NCBI RefSeq assembly: GCF_050947335.1
Contig: NC_134989.1
Location: forward strand, 1,667,501-1,731,500
Origin: Megachile rotundata
Lineage: Eukaryota; Arthropoda; Insecta; Hymenoptera; Megachilidae
Length of the DNA: 64,000 nt
Direction of reading: 5' to 3'
The stretch's first letter is position 1. Every line of letters starts with the position of its first letter. The notes beneath the pieces are model-generated. The model worked only from the letters and a program-made list of their open reading frames with translations. It did not search any database and was not told where the DNA came from. Both the position numbers and the translations under genes were made by a program. This document shows, piece by piece, positions 1 through 11,330 of this stretch.

Positions 1-2275
1 GAGACAGACAGAGACAGAGACAGAGACAGACAGGGACAGAGACAGACAGAGACAGAGACAGAGACAGACAGAGACCGAGACAGAGACGGACAGAGACAGA
101 GGCAGACAGAGACAGAGACAGAGACAGACAGAGACAGCCACATAGACAGACGGGGACAGAGACAGACAGAGACAGAGACAGACAGAGACAGAGACAGAGA
201 GAGACAGAGACAGACAGGGACAGCCACATAGACAGACGGGGACAGAGACAGACAGAGACAGAGACAGAGACAGACAGAGACAGCCACATAGACAGACGGG
301 GACAGAGAGAGACAGAGACAGTGACAGAGACAAAGACAGAGACAGACAGAGATAGAGACAGACAGAGACAGATACAGACAGAGACAGACAGAGACAGTGA
401 CAGACAGAGACAGAGACAGACAGAGACAGAGACAGAGACAGAGACAGAGACAGAGACAGAGACAGAGACAGAGACAGAGACAGAGACAGAGGCAGAGACG
501 GAGGCAGAGACAGAGACAGAGACAGAGACAGAGACAGAGACAGAGACAGAGACAGAGACAGAGACAGAGGCAGAGACTGACAGAGACAGAGACAGACAGG
601 GACAGAGACAGAGACAGGCAGTGACAGAGACAGACAGAGACAGAGACAGACAGAGACAGAGACAGAGAGAGACAGAGACAGGCAGGGACAGACAGGGACA
701 GGGATAGATAGAGACAGAGACAGAGACAGAGACAGACAGAGACAGAGACAGAGACAGAGAGAGACAGAGACACACAGAGACAGAGAAAGAGACAGAGACA
801 GAGACAGAGACAGAAACAAATACAGAGGCAGAGATGGAGGCAGATAGAGAGAGAGACAGGCAGGGACAGAAGCAGAGAAGGACAGATACAGGCGGTGACA
901 GATACAGACGGAGACAGAGACGGACAGAGACAGTGACAGAGACAGAGACAAAGACAGACAGAGACAGAGACAGAGACAGAGACAGAGACAGACAGAGACA
1001 GAGACAGGCAGGGACAGACAGGGACAGGGATAGATAGAGACAGAGACAGAGACAGAGACAGACAGAGACAGAGACAGAGACAGAGAGAGACAGAGACAGA
1101 CAGAGACAGAGACAGAGACAGAGACAGAGACAGAGACAGAGACAGAGACAGAGACAGAGGCAGAGACGGAGGCAGAGACAGAGACAGAGACAGAGACAGA
1201 GACAGAGACAGAGACAGACAGAGACAGAGACAGATAGAGACTGAGACAGACAGAGACAGAGACAGACAGAGACAGAGATGGACAGAGACAGACAGAGACA
1301 GAGACAGAGACAGACACGGACAGAGACAGAGAGATATTGGGACAGAGACAGAGACAGGCAGAGACCGAGACGGACAGAGACAGAGACAGACAGAGACAGA
1401 CAGGGACAGAGACAAACAGAGACTGAGACAGACAGGGGCAGAGACTCACAGAGATAGAGACAGAGACAGACGGAGACAGACGGAGGCAGACACAGACAGT
1501 GACAGGCAGAGACAGAGACAGACAGAGACAGACAGAAACTGAGACAGGCAGAGACAGAGATAGACAGAGACAGATACTGACAGAGACAGAGGCAGACAGA
1601 GACAAACAGAGACGGAGACAGAGAGAGACAGAGACAGACAGAGACAGCCACATAGACAGACGGGGACAGAGACCGACAGAGACAGGGACAGACAGAGACA
1701 GAGACAGACAGAGGCAGAGACAAACAGAGACAGACAGAGACAGAGACAGACACGGACAGAGACAGAGAGATATAGGGACAGAAACAGGGACAGACAGAGA
1801 CCGAGACAGACAGAGACAGACAGAGACAGAGATGGACAGAGACAGACAGAGACAGAGACAGAGACAGAGAGAGACAGAGACAGAGACAGACAGAGACAGA
1901 GACAGACAGAGACAGACAGAGACAGAGACAGACACGGACAGAGACCGAGAGATATAGGGACAGAGACAGAGACAGACAGGGACAGAGACAAACAGAGACT
2001 GAGACATACAGGGACAGAGACTGACAGAGATAGAGACAGAGACAGAGACGGACGGAGACATACGGAGGCAGACACAGACAGTGACAGACAGAGACAGAGA
2101 CAGACAGAGACAGAAACAGACGGAGACGGAGACAGAGACCGGGGCAGTGACAGAGACAGACAGAGGCAGAGACAGACAGAGACAGAGACAGACAGCGACG
2201 GAGACAGACAGAGACAGACAGAGACAGACAGAGACAGACAGAGACAGCGACAGAGACAGGGACAGACAGAGACTG
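1..2275. repeat. GACAGA-type simple satellite array
   Basis: Nearly the whole interval is built from GACAGA and GACAGAGACAGA units with point variants (GGCAGA, GACGGA, GACAAA). A longer composite unit containing CCACATAGACAGACGGGG recurs near 138, 222, 288 and 1650, which shows higher-order duplication. Reading frames stay open only because the repeat lacks stop codons; they give monotonous Thr-Glu, Asp-Arg or Arg-Gln runs and are not genes. The array probably continues to the left of the window. Confidence 0.97.
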
Positions 2276-2281
2276 GATCTG

Positions 2282-3258
2282 ATATTTAAACGACCTAAAT
2301 GAGAATTTAAGGAAAAGCCATCATGCCGAACGACGTCACGTTTTCGGATCTCTTTCGCGGCCCGGAAGAACTTGCTGGTTGGATCCAGCGGTTCGGATAT
2401 AGACTCGAGGAGAATATAATACTGGGAATCCTTGCTCACCGACCATCGAGCTTTGATGCGGTGTAAGGAAGCCACTGCAAGTTCTTAAGCTCAGCACGAC
2501 GTTTTTTCAAGAATAGACGAAGCCTACCTGAACACCCTGGCAATGATCGCACAGCACCGGAAGTGCGGCTGAGATGATTTAGGATATCCCTATTACAGTG
2601 GCCGGCTGCCGTAGCGTTTGCGAGGATTTGGAGTTACGATATGGAATTCTACGGCTACTGTCATTTGCTCACCATTGTGCTCTCCTCTGTTGCCCACCAG
2701 CGAAACTGCAATTTTCGCCAGTATTAAAATACTTGCTCGACCTTTTGGCAAATAATCCCCGCTTACACTACTTTAAACAAGTCAGTCACGGCAAGGGATG
2801 AATGGCTTGTCTACTTATGCAGTTAAAAGTTGGACGAGGTTACTCATCTGGCCTGGGCGTCGTCTCTGGTAAATTCTAGTGAGGTACCATCCTTTTATGA
2901 GCTTTCTCGCTTCCTGTAAAATCGCATCCAGGCTTTACATGCGACCCAGATGACGGATCAAATGGCTCAATCTATTCCCAGCGACGACGGTAAGCCTAAA
3001 AGTAAAGGGTGTACCACTATTAGGAAGTCGGTCTCGACTTTGCGTACAGAAAAAAACACGACCCCAGGAAATGCCCTTTCTCTTCAGACACACACGGTCT
3101 ATGAGAGTTCGTCAGATTTAAATCGCTCCGGGCAAACGCAAGGGGCGTATAGAGGAGCTTGGAGTTTGTTTCAACTGCTTGAACTCTGGACACGAGCAGC
3201 CAAAGTGCCCTTACTCGCACAGGTGTTTGGTCAGCTGTAGACGACATCTGACACTCCA
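2282..3258 (+). pseudogene. Decayed BEL/Pao gag relic
   Basis: An ATG at 2322 opens a peptide beginning MPNDVTFSDLF and continuing with EELAGWIQRF, close to the start of the intact BEL/Pao gag-pol at 20215-25404 on the other strand. The leader before the ATG (TAAATGAGAA, then CATC) also matches. Further matches follow with many stops and small deletions: the LEIRYG / LLSFAHH block, the DEWLVYL / KLDEVTHLAWASSLVNS block, and EVPSFYELSRFL. The copy therefore covers roughly the first 330 residues of gag (the DUF1759-like region) and is dead. It ends at 3258, where the poly-A tail of the minus-strand LINE begins, so the relic is older than that insertion. The protein would have formed the nucleocapsid of the retroelement. 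Confidence 0.85.
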
Positions 3259-3548
3259 TTTTTTTTTTATACGTGGGAGAAATCTTCGAAAGATACCTCG
3301 CACCCTGGGGGGGAGCGTGGGGTTATTCTGCATTCTTACCGGCTAAAACCACGCGGTGGTCCTTCCCCGAAGTATGAGGGCCCCCCCCCCCCCCTCTCGA
3401 ACTCTGGAAGAACACGTGTGGGGCCCCCGCGCCATTGAACGTCATCCTGGTGGCGGCCCGGTGGCGGCCCGGGGGCAGGGGGGCAGCGTGCAAGGCTTCC
3501 GGAGCCCTCGCCCAGGACGCCACTGCCCTTCAACGGCTTCCCACCGGA
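3259..3548 (-). other. 3' end of LINE-2: ORF2 tail, 3' UTR and poly-A
   Basis: On the minus strand this shows the end of ORF2 (peptide around SGGKPLKGSG), a block with GTGGTTTTAGCCGGTAAGAAT-like sequence, and a terminal A run at 3267-3259. The TTTTAG..GGTAAGAAT block also occurs near the 3' end of the plus-strand LINE at about 11118-11135, so both belong to related families. A run of C/G at 3380-3395 is a homopolymer tract. Confidence 0.75.
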
Positions 3549-3711
3549 TCCGATGAAACGAAGCGAGGGTATCCCACTTGGACATCGACCGATTGGACGC
3601 GTCCCAATTGAACGATCCCGATCCAACGCGTTCCAATACGAAGAGGTGCCGATTGGACGCGTTCCAATTCGAAGATGTTAGGTTAGATTAGATTAGGTCA
3701 GATAGGCTCTG

Positions 3712-4169
3712 GCTGACGAACCGGTGCCAGGGTGACACAAGTCGGATTTCCCACCTCCACGTGGTGTCTGCTGGGACGGAGGCGCTCTATGCTCTTCGGT
3801 AGCACTTCGGTGCTACCCAAGGGTGAGCGCCTCTGTGCTGACGGCAGAACGGCGACCTCAGGGGGCACAGGGCCTGTATGGACCTCTGTCACGGGTGAGC
3901 GGACTCGGGGATCCGAGCTTTGACTCACACCGTAAGCCTGTGGTCATGTTTCGCAGGAACGGGGGGCTTGCCATAACCGGCTGGCCCTCGAGGAGTAAAC
4001 CTCTATAAAAAATCTGCAGTGTGGCCTCGGGACGGAATTTGGCCACGGTATCCCTTGCCTGCGGTATGAGTCCGCATAAAAGTGGTGCTCCTGTCGTCTT
4101 CAAATAGGCCCGATAAGAGAAGTCGAGGACAAGAGGAGGATTTCGGCGGTTCCGACATACCTGCCGATT
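3712..4169 (+). promoter_or_regulatory. 5' UTR / internal promoter region of LINE-1
   Basis: Starts at the TSD and runs to the first plausible ORF1 ATG at 4170. Blocks such as GGTGCCAGGGTG, CACAAGTCGGAT and ACCTCTATAAAAAA recur in the same order, in inverse orientation, at about 26250-26810, so they belong to a family 5' UTR. LINEs of this type normally carry their promoter here; the promoter role is inferred from the family. Confidence 0.6.
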
Positions 4170-7100
4170 GTGCGGTGCACTGATATCCTTACAACGCCGG
4201 TCAAGATCAGGAGCGTCTCCTTGCCAAGGATCGACGTGGAGGAGTCGGGCCCGTCCACTGGGCCAAGTGTCGCCGTGACCAACTACGGCAGCGAATCGTT
4301 TGGTTTAGAGCGGAGAACCACCAAACGGGTGAGGAATGCCGGCTCGAAGCCGGAGAAAGGATCGAAGGAGGGACCTCCGCTGCGGCTGGGAGACGGTGTC
4401 GGGGTCATTCTGGTCCCGGAGCAGAAGCTTCTGGCGCGCACGTTGGCAAGGCGCAGAGACGTGGAAGACGAAGAGGATTCCGGGTCGGACTCGTCCGTTA
4501 CTTCGGCAGATCTGGCGCCGCCAACTAAGAGCCGTGTTGACCGGATTGTGCGGCCGACAGGAAGACCTACCACGACGGGGGAATGCGTGGGCCTGGCTGA
4601 GGCTCAACAACGCCTCAACGAGGCAAAACGAAAATCCCTCGAGTTAGACAAGCAACTCAGAGGGTTTGATGAGTCCCTTCCGGCGCCGGGGCCCTGTCGG
4701 GCGGGCATACCCTTGCCAGCGGTGAAAGACCTGTCCCGCGAGGCGCGCTGGCCGCTGTCCGCGGACTTATGCGCGGAGATGCTGAAGAGCGTCGATCTGA
4801 TAAGGCGAGTTGCGGCATGCTCACACAATTTGAAGGGCACCAATGTTCGCACCCTGCAGGTTGTGTGGAATACGCTCGAGGCTTATACGACCGAGCTGGC
4901 GAGGCGGTCTGTGTCAGGTGGCGCCCAGAAGCCTGCAGACGGCGACGAAGAGATGAACGGCCGCAAACGGCAGCTCCGAGAAGCGGAGGAGCAGCGCAGA
5001 CAAATGGCTGCTGAGATGTCTGCGCTCAAAAAGCAAATGGAGGAGCTGCAGAGGCGGGCCGCTTTAACCGCCACGGCCGACAGCCCCACCGTACCAGTGC
5101 CCATGAGGAGAACGGGCACGAGAAGGAGGTTGTCCTCATCGTTCTCGGAGAGAGAGGACCCGAAGCGACGCCAGCTGAGCGCGGTGGGGGCAGAAGCGCC
5201 CCCACCCTCAACCTCACCAGCGGTTGCTCCCGTGATGGCGGAAGTACGTCCGCCTACGCCACCACCGCCGGTGGAAATGGAGATGGGGGAGCAGATGATG
5301 GAGGCGCTGCAGGAGCCACAGCAAGAGACAACGTCCCCGAAACCGACGAAGGTCGCCGAGGAGCGGGTGGCGGCCAAGCCGGCGGAGAGCAGATAGGAGG
5401 CGGGCCTAAAGATAGTAGTGGCCACGCTCATTAGAAAGGTCGAATAGCTGATCGCTGAAGTAAGGGGAGTGAAGGCCAAGAAGCCCCAGGCCAAGACTCA
5501 AGGACAACCCACGGCACCTTCGAGGAGAGCCTCTGTGGCACGCAAAGAAGCAGCGCGGCCCAGTCAAAAGGCCGGACCGGCCAACCCGCCACCTCTATCC
5601 TCCCCAGCAGAAGAGACGTGGGCGACGGTAGTGGGCCGCAAAGCGCGGCGGGATGCGAGAAAGGCACAAGTTGCCGAAAAGAGTAGGCCATCCAACGGGC
5701 CGAAACAACAGACTGTAACCGTGCTGGTTATATAATATAAGAACACCTTATATATCAGTTCATGTATTGTCTTGGTATGGGGTATCCCTACTCCGAGCAC
5801 ACGTCGTGATCATTATTTCATGGGGTTACCAGTAGAATATTTACCCCACTTTCACTAATTATGCGTGCGCATCGATGCCCACTCGATAGCGATCGAATGA
5901 GGTCGATGCGAGGATCAAATTCGGGACTCTACGTCTGGAAGCGAATCGAGACGGTTCAAGAAATATCTATTCTGCGAAACACGGTACGCGATTGCGAGGT
6001 CAAACCGACCTGATAGATTCGTCAAGCCGACAATTTATCCGCGACGCGTAAACGCCTCAAACCGAGGAGTCGATCGTTCAAGCCGAACGGTGGCACAGTC
6101 AGAGTAAAATTTCGGAACAATTATTCGATCGTAAACAGCGTAGTAGTCAGAACCTAAATATTAACTTGTATTAAAGCGAATAACCGAATCGGTAATTTCT
6201 AAATTCATTGGGTAAAGAGGTGGTAAGTAACGGTTGATTGGTAGTCAATTCTCTTCAATAACTTTCGACGATATTCCCACAGTTGTGAATAGCGACTGAG
6301 ATCATTTAAATTGTACATTTTGGCGTGGTACAGCTCTCAGGCTTATACAGGCAGTTGAAGTGTCGCTTGGCCCATATAAAGTGTCCCGCCGTATCTTCTA
6401 ATTGTACCTGTGTGCCCTTGCGAGAGGTAGTCTCGCTGGTGTAGAATTGTATGATTTCTGCCATGTTTGTTCGGGGCACAGCTCATAGACTCGTTTGAGT
6501 AACCAGAGTATCGCCCAGCTCACGAAAGTGCCCTGCCGCTACTCCTTGGTTGTTCTCAAATGCCTTTGTGAAGAGGTGGACACGACCGTGTGGCACAGCT
6601 TTCACTCTGTTTGGAGGTTAATTTGTTCGCATCGGATTCATCTTCAGTTTGGGTAACCGAAGTGTCGCCCAGCCCACATATTGTGCCTGCCGGCATCTTC
6701 TGGTTGTTCTCAAGCAGTGCATGAATCTCATAGTACAGGCACCTTTTTGCTTTTCCCGAGTTGCTCGACAAGGTCAATTTGTGTGTTACTGTACTATTCG
6801 CGTCGCGAATTACACGATCGGATCAGTACTGTTGGAATCAGGCGTCCGGCATCAGAGCAAGTCTCGAGCCCCAACAAACTCCTCTAGACGAACTCCTAGG
6901 TGTCTCAACCTGATCACGACTTCGTACGAGTCTCCACCGGAACATCTCCTCCGATATATCGGCCGAGTGTAAAAGGTGCTGCGACAATCCTCAAACGTGC
7001 TATTCACCCAGGCATTGACTCCAACCGCCAATTTAAACATACATACAAATAACCAATTGAGATTTCACGTAAAGCATTACTTTCCTTTCGCGTCTTCGAG

Positions 7101-8495
7101 CGGCGACTCATTGAAAATCATTAAATTGAACGAAACAAAAATTGTCTTACAAAATTAGTAAATATGTTTTTTATGCGTGCGATTTAATATTGCGATAAAT
7201 GAACAAAACTCTTATTGTTGGATATACGTGTATGTATGTGTTGGATTTGCAGAATATATATATATTGTCTTATGTTAATTATAAACGAAAGAGGTTTCTA
7301 ACTTTCTTTAACGACCAGTCAGACCACTCCGCTATCCAGTACCTGGAGGCCCGAACCCTCCATTTAAATCATTCATAGATTAAAGTACTTTTATTTTTAC
7401 TGAGAAGCCCAAGCTGGGCTTAAACCAGACAGAATTCATAGAAAATATAACGACATAATTCGTAGAAGCAACGCCCGTCTCCGGGCGCATCTAAATAAAC
7501 AAACTCACGTTTACAAGACCGCAGGCAAGGCGGCAAAGAAGGGCGCGGGAACCACTCCTAACAAGCCGGCTCCAGCGAAGACGACTAAGCCGAAGGTGCC
7601 TCGACCACCCAGGACGGCCGCCGTCACTTTGTCGGTACTCCCGGGAGTTGAAAGGACGTACTCCCAAGTTATAAAAACGGTGATGGACACGGTTGGCAAG
7701 AAAGAGCTGAAGAGGCTGGAGATTAAAGAGTTCCGGCTTTGCAAGGCAGCCACCGGGGGATTGATTCTCGGCATCCCCGGAGAGCAATCAAAGGGGAAAG
7801 CCGAGAAAGTAGCGGAAAAGCTGAAGGGCGCCTTTGATGAAAACGAGGTTAGAGTCGCCAACCCCGTGCAGACGGCCGAAATACGATTGCTGGGGTTGGA
7901 CGACTCTATAGAGCCGAAGGATGTGGCGGATGCGCTGGCCTCCTTAGGGCAGGTCAGACCGGCGGAGATCAAGGTGAGGAACATTCGCAGAACTCCCACC
8001 ACTATGGGAACCGTCTGGATCCGGTACCCAGTTGCGGTGGCCAGGAAGGCCGAAGCTGCAAGAAGGATTAACGTGGGATGGTCATTCGCGAGAGTGGATG
8101 TTCTCGAAGCGCGACCAAAACATTGTTTTCGATGCCTGCAAAAGGGGCACGTGGCAGCAAGATGCGAAAGTGAAGTCATAAGGAAAGGACGATGTTACGC
8201 CTGTGGTGGCACTGATTACATAGCAGCAAAGTGCACGGAGAAGCTGAATTGCCCACTATGTTCAGATCTGGGCAGACCGGCGGCACACAGATTGGGAACG
8301 GCAGCTTGCGCGCCGGCCCCATCAAAGAAAAAGAAGAACGAGGGCGGTAACGTATCCAAAACGGGGGAACCTGCGGGGAATATTCCGATGCAAACGGTTG
8401 ACGCGGGCGTGGACGCGGGCGCGAGTACAGATATGGCTCAACCTGAGTCGCAGAGTGAGGACGCCATGGAGGTGGCTGCTGAGGAGACCGCGTGA
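4170..8495 (+). pseudogene. LINE-1 ORF1 (gag-like, CCHC knuckles), interrupted
   Basis: ORF1 of R1-clade elements is an RNA-binding nucleocapsid-like protein. The reading frame opens at 4170, meets stops at 5394 (TAG) and about 5448 (TAG), and continues in the same frame through ETWATVVGRKARR. It is then cut at 5713 by a solo LTR and resumes in the same frame at 7520 (KQQ then TAGKAAKK once one AGAC copy is removed). The C-terminal part contains an RRM-like stretch, then knuckle 1 CFRCLQKGHVAARC, knuckle 2 CYACGGTDYIAAKC (the ligand His replaced by Tyr), and a third CPLC...H...C knuckle. It ends in an acidic tail at the TGA at 8493-8495, which overlaps the ATG of ORF2. Not functional because of the two stops and the insertion. 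Confidence 0.88.
5714..7515 (+). mobile_element. Solo LTR, family C, in LINE-1 ORF1
   Basis: The interval starts TGTAACC, ends GTTTACA, and is flanked by the 4-bp duplication AGAC (5710-5713 and 7516-7519). Removing it restores the ORF1 frame exactly. It has no open frame of note, a TATA-like box near 6375, and AT-rich ends. Three imperfect copies of a block containing TCGCCCAGC..CAC and CTGCCG...TTGTTCTCAA lie near 6362, 6511 and 6664, about 150 bp apart. Length (1802 bp) and TG..CA ends fit a long LTR of a Gypsy-type element, but I see no internal region. Confidence 0.75.
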
Positions 8496-10633
8496 TGGGG
8501 CCGCTGAGCCCCATTATACACGCTAACGTGAACCACTCGGCGGGGGCGCAGGACCTACTGCTCCACATCCTCGCCGAGTGGGATTGTCCGCTTTGGGTGG
8601 TAGCGGAGCCCTACCGTGTCCCAGACCAGTCTAACTGGATCGCGGATGCGGGGGGCTCCGACGCGTCGGTCGCGATCGTGGTGAAGGGTACATCAGGGTT
8701 ACACCCCTGTTCCGCAATAGCCGGGGGCGGGGGGCAGTGGCCATTAAATGGGGGGAAACAGCGGTGGTGGGCGTCTACGCACCGCCTCGTTGGCCTCTCG
8801 CGGAGTTCGAGGACATGCTTGATAGAGTGGGGCAGAGAGTATCTCAATGTCCCAGTCAACGCGTGTTAATTATGGGAGACTTTAATGCCAAAGCGCAAGA
8901 ATGGGGATCCTCCAGAACAGACGCGAGAGGTGAGGCGACCCCAGATTCGGCACGGCACACGGCCTCCTCTTAGTTGACAGGGGCCACGTGAGCACATGCG
9001 TGCGGCCCCAGGGGGAGTCCATTGTGGATCTCACGTGGGCTTCCCCTGCGGACGCGCGTACAGTCGCGAGCTGGCGAGTGGCGGAGGAGGTAGAGACATT
9101 GAGTGATCATCTTTATATTAGAGTGGATTTCTCCTCCAACACCCGGTGCCGCCGGAGTAGACGTCCACCGCCGCGCAGGTATGAGCTGAAGAGGCTCGAC
9201 AAGGATTATTTGGAGACTGCTGCCCGCGTGGCTTGTTGGCCGGCTTCTCCGGCCAGGGAGGTCGCGGACGTCGCGGGTGAAGCTGAGTGGCTCTGGGACA
9301 CAGTGCAGGGCATCTGCGACGTGGCGATGCCCCGGGCCACTCCTTACCCGCGTCGGGCCGCATACTGGTGGACGCCGGAGATCGCCTCGTTACGCGTGTC
9401 TCCCTAGGCGCCGCCAATATCAGCGCGCCCGGCGTAGACGCAACCACGACCCTGCGCGGGAGCAGCTTCTGTGGGGGCAATATAGAAGCGCCGTTATCAC
9501 TTTTCATACGGCGATTCAGGAGTCCAAGGACCGGGCCTGGGACGAGTTCCTCGACTCTCTGGAGCGGAATCGGTGGGGGCGCCCATATAAATTAGTTATG
9601 GGCAATTTAAGACCGTGCCCCCCCCCCCCCCCCCCGATAACAGAGAGCCTCGACCCCCAGACACTGGAGCGTGTCGTGGGGTGTCTTTTTCCGGGTGATA
9701 GTAATCCCCCGGTGCGCTCTGGGTCGTCGGCCCACCTTCTGTGAACCGAGCCCACCGGGGGAGCTCGTTGATGCCGTCAGGCGGGTTAGTGCCCGGATTA
9801 CGGCTCCGGGTCCTGACGGCATACCGGGCCGGGTCTGGTCTTTGGTGCTCCCATTCTTGGGGAATAGAGTGTTGAGCCTCCTTAGCGCCTGCCTGCGGGT
9901 AGTCAAATTTCCATCTATATGGAAATCGGGGCGACTGGTCCTCCTAAAGAAAGGAGGTAAGAAGGACGGTGATCCTTCAGCGTACCGGCCGATCGCGCTG
10001 CTTGATGTTATCGGGAAAATATTTGAGCGCATCACAGCGTCACGGTTAGTAGGGCACCTCTCCGGAGATGATCCGGACGTGGCCGACTGCCAATTCGGGT
10101 TTAGACGCGGTAGAAATACAGTGCATGCAGTGGTCAATAGAGTCCGCGCCATCGCGCAATCGGTTACGTCCAGGGGCGGGGTGGCGATCGCGATATCTCT
10201 TGACATCGTGAACGCCTTCAACACCCTGCCTCACCGAGCGATATTGGATGATTTAGAGAGGCTAAATGTGCCTCCAGTGTTAAGTTAGTATAATCGGGGA
10301 CTATCTCCAGGAGATGTCGATTCACTGCACCGATCGGTCGGGCGCTTTGAGGACTTGGGGGGTTGAGCGGGGCGTGCCCCAGGGTTCGGCTCTCGGGCCG
10401 TTCCTGCGGCTCGTGGGGTACGACCCCGCTCTGTGCGCCCCGCTGCCACCGGGATTTTTCATAGTGATGATGAGTGGAAGGCCGTCGTCCCCTTCAGTGA
10501 GACGGTTATGTCCCTGAAGGAGGCGGCGGAACGTGAACGGAAGCGTCGCGGGGGTGTGACTGATAGACGAGTGTTGAGGAGAAGGAGAAGACGACCGGGA
10601 AATCCGGATCCGGCTTCCCGGGCGCCCGCCTGA
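8495..10633 (+). pseudogene. LINE-1 ORF2: endonuclease plus truncated reverse transcriptase
   Basis: ORF2 makes the target-site nick and the cDNA. Its ATG at 8495 overlaps the ORF1 stop (TGATG). The APE-type endonuclease motifs appear in order: AEPYR, GVYAPP, MGDFNA, IVDLTWASPADA and LSDH, with a frameshift near 8735 and another near 8965. RT blocks follow after further frameshifts (about 9405 and 9740): APGPDGIPG, RPIALLDVIGKIFERI, QFGFRRGRNTVHAV, SLDIVNAFNTLPH and GVPQGSALGPFL. The sequence then jumps directly to the Arg-rich C-terminal tail, so the YADD-type catalytic box and the rest of RT are deleted. A run of 16 C at about 9620-9635 marks one weak spot. Clearly dead. Confidence 0.88.
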
Positions 10634-11207
10634 GTGTAGTGGGGCGGCGCGGCTTCTCCGCGTCGCCCGCGTGTGCGTGAGTGACTGAGTGAATGTGCAT
10701 GTATGTGTGTGTGTGTGCGTGTGGAGTGTGTGAATGTTTAGTTATAAGATGCGAGAGGTGGAGCTGCGGGGCAGCATCGACTTCCTCGACGCCGGTTAGC
10801 CGCCCTCCAATCGTAGGGATATGATCGTCCCAGGGTGGGGTACCGGAACCTTATCTTTGGGAAGGGTCATGGCCGCAGGGGTCATGGGCGGGGGCCTATG
10901 ACTCCATTGCACGCGGCCGCGGGGTCGAGTCGACGGCGGGCGTGATGACGTCGTCGGCTCGGAAATAGGGAGTTGGGTGTAATTCTTTCGGTGGAAGGGC
11001 TCACCTCCCACCCGAGTTGGGCGCCAATAGCGCAAATCGGCTGGCGGTTGATGGCGCGGTTTACACGTCGGGTCCCATCACCCGTCAAAGCCGTAGAGGG
11101 TGGGCATCACCGAGTGGTTTTAGTGAGTAAGAATCTCACACTCCCCCCGCTCCTCCCCCGGAGAGTGGGGGAGTCTATGAAGATTTCCCCTCGTGAAAAA
11201 AAAAAGT
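10634..11207 (+). other. 3' UTR of LINE-1
   Basis: GC-rich non-coding tail with a short TG tract (about 10700-10722). The block GTGGTTTTAGTGAGTAAGAAT near 11115 and a GC-rich hairpin-like stretch (CCCCCGGAGAGTGGGGGAG) come just before the poly-A. LINE 3' UTRs are recognised by the element's own RT; that role is inferred here. Confidence 0.6.
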
Positions 11208-11330
11208 TCAGATAGGCTCTGCTTTGAATTGGAACGGGTCCACTCGGCACCGTTTCGAAAACGTCCAATTGGGACGCGTCCAATCGGTTAGCGTCCAATT
11301 GGGCATCACTCCGATGAAACTGCCCGAAAG

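Larger units (their letters stand above)
3712..11207 (+). mobile_element. R1-clade LINE, plus strand (LINE-1), with exact TSD
   Basis: A 14-bp direct repeat TCAGATAGGCTCTG flanks the element at 3698-3711 and 11208-11221, and a run of ten A residues (about 11196-11205) precedes the right copy. The order is 5' UTR (3712-4169), ORF1 (4170-8495, interrupted by a solo LTR), ORF2 (8495-10633) and 3' UTR (10634-11207). ORF1 carries CCHC knuckles; ORF2 carries an APE-type endonuclease followed by reverse transcriptase, the order typical of the R1 clade (R1, SART, TRAS, Waldo). A related 5' UTR occurs on the minus strand at about 26250-26810. Stops, frameshifts and loss of the RT catalytic loop make this copy inactive. 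Confidence 0.88.
3560..11309. mobile_element. Small palindromic (MITE-like) element, split by LINE-1
   Basis: The two surviving halves, 3560-3697 and 11222-11309, are inverted copies of each other, built on motifs such as CCGATTGGACGCGTCC and GGAACGCGTCCAATCGG. Joined, they form about 240 bp of palindromic DNA flanked by the 11-bp direct repeat TCCGATGAAAC (3549-3559 and 11310-11320), as expected for a cut-and-paste insertion. It lies in ORF2 of LINE-2, and the plus-strand LINE-1 later inserted near its centre. No coding capacity; the superfamily is not identified. Confidence 0.7.

Noticed and set aside
321..2302. Open frames up to 209 codons in the satellite on both strands
   Set aside because: They translate to pure Thr-Glu, Arg-Gln or Leu-Ser runs dictated by the hexamer repeat, with no codon bias or start context.
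3020..3259. Minus-strand 79-codon frame opposite the BEL gag relic
   Set aside because: It is antisense to a recognised gag relic and shows no motif.
4883..5494. 203-codon minus-strand frame across LINE-1 ORF1
   Set aside because: Antisense shadow of the GC-rich ORF1; a Ser/Ala-rich composition without motifs.
7311..7365. tRNA-like boxes on the minus strand (TAGCGGAGTGG and GGTTCGGGCC)
   Set aside because: They resemble A and B boxes, but the B-like box precedes the A-like box, so they cannot form a tRNA or SINE promoter; the location is inside the family C LTR.
7596..8495. A 299-codon frame as a host zinc-knuckle gene
   Set aside because: It is the C-terminal part of LINE-1 ORF1, in frame with the upstream part once the solo LTR is removed.
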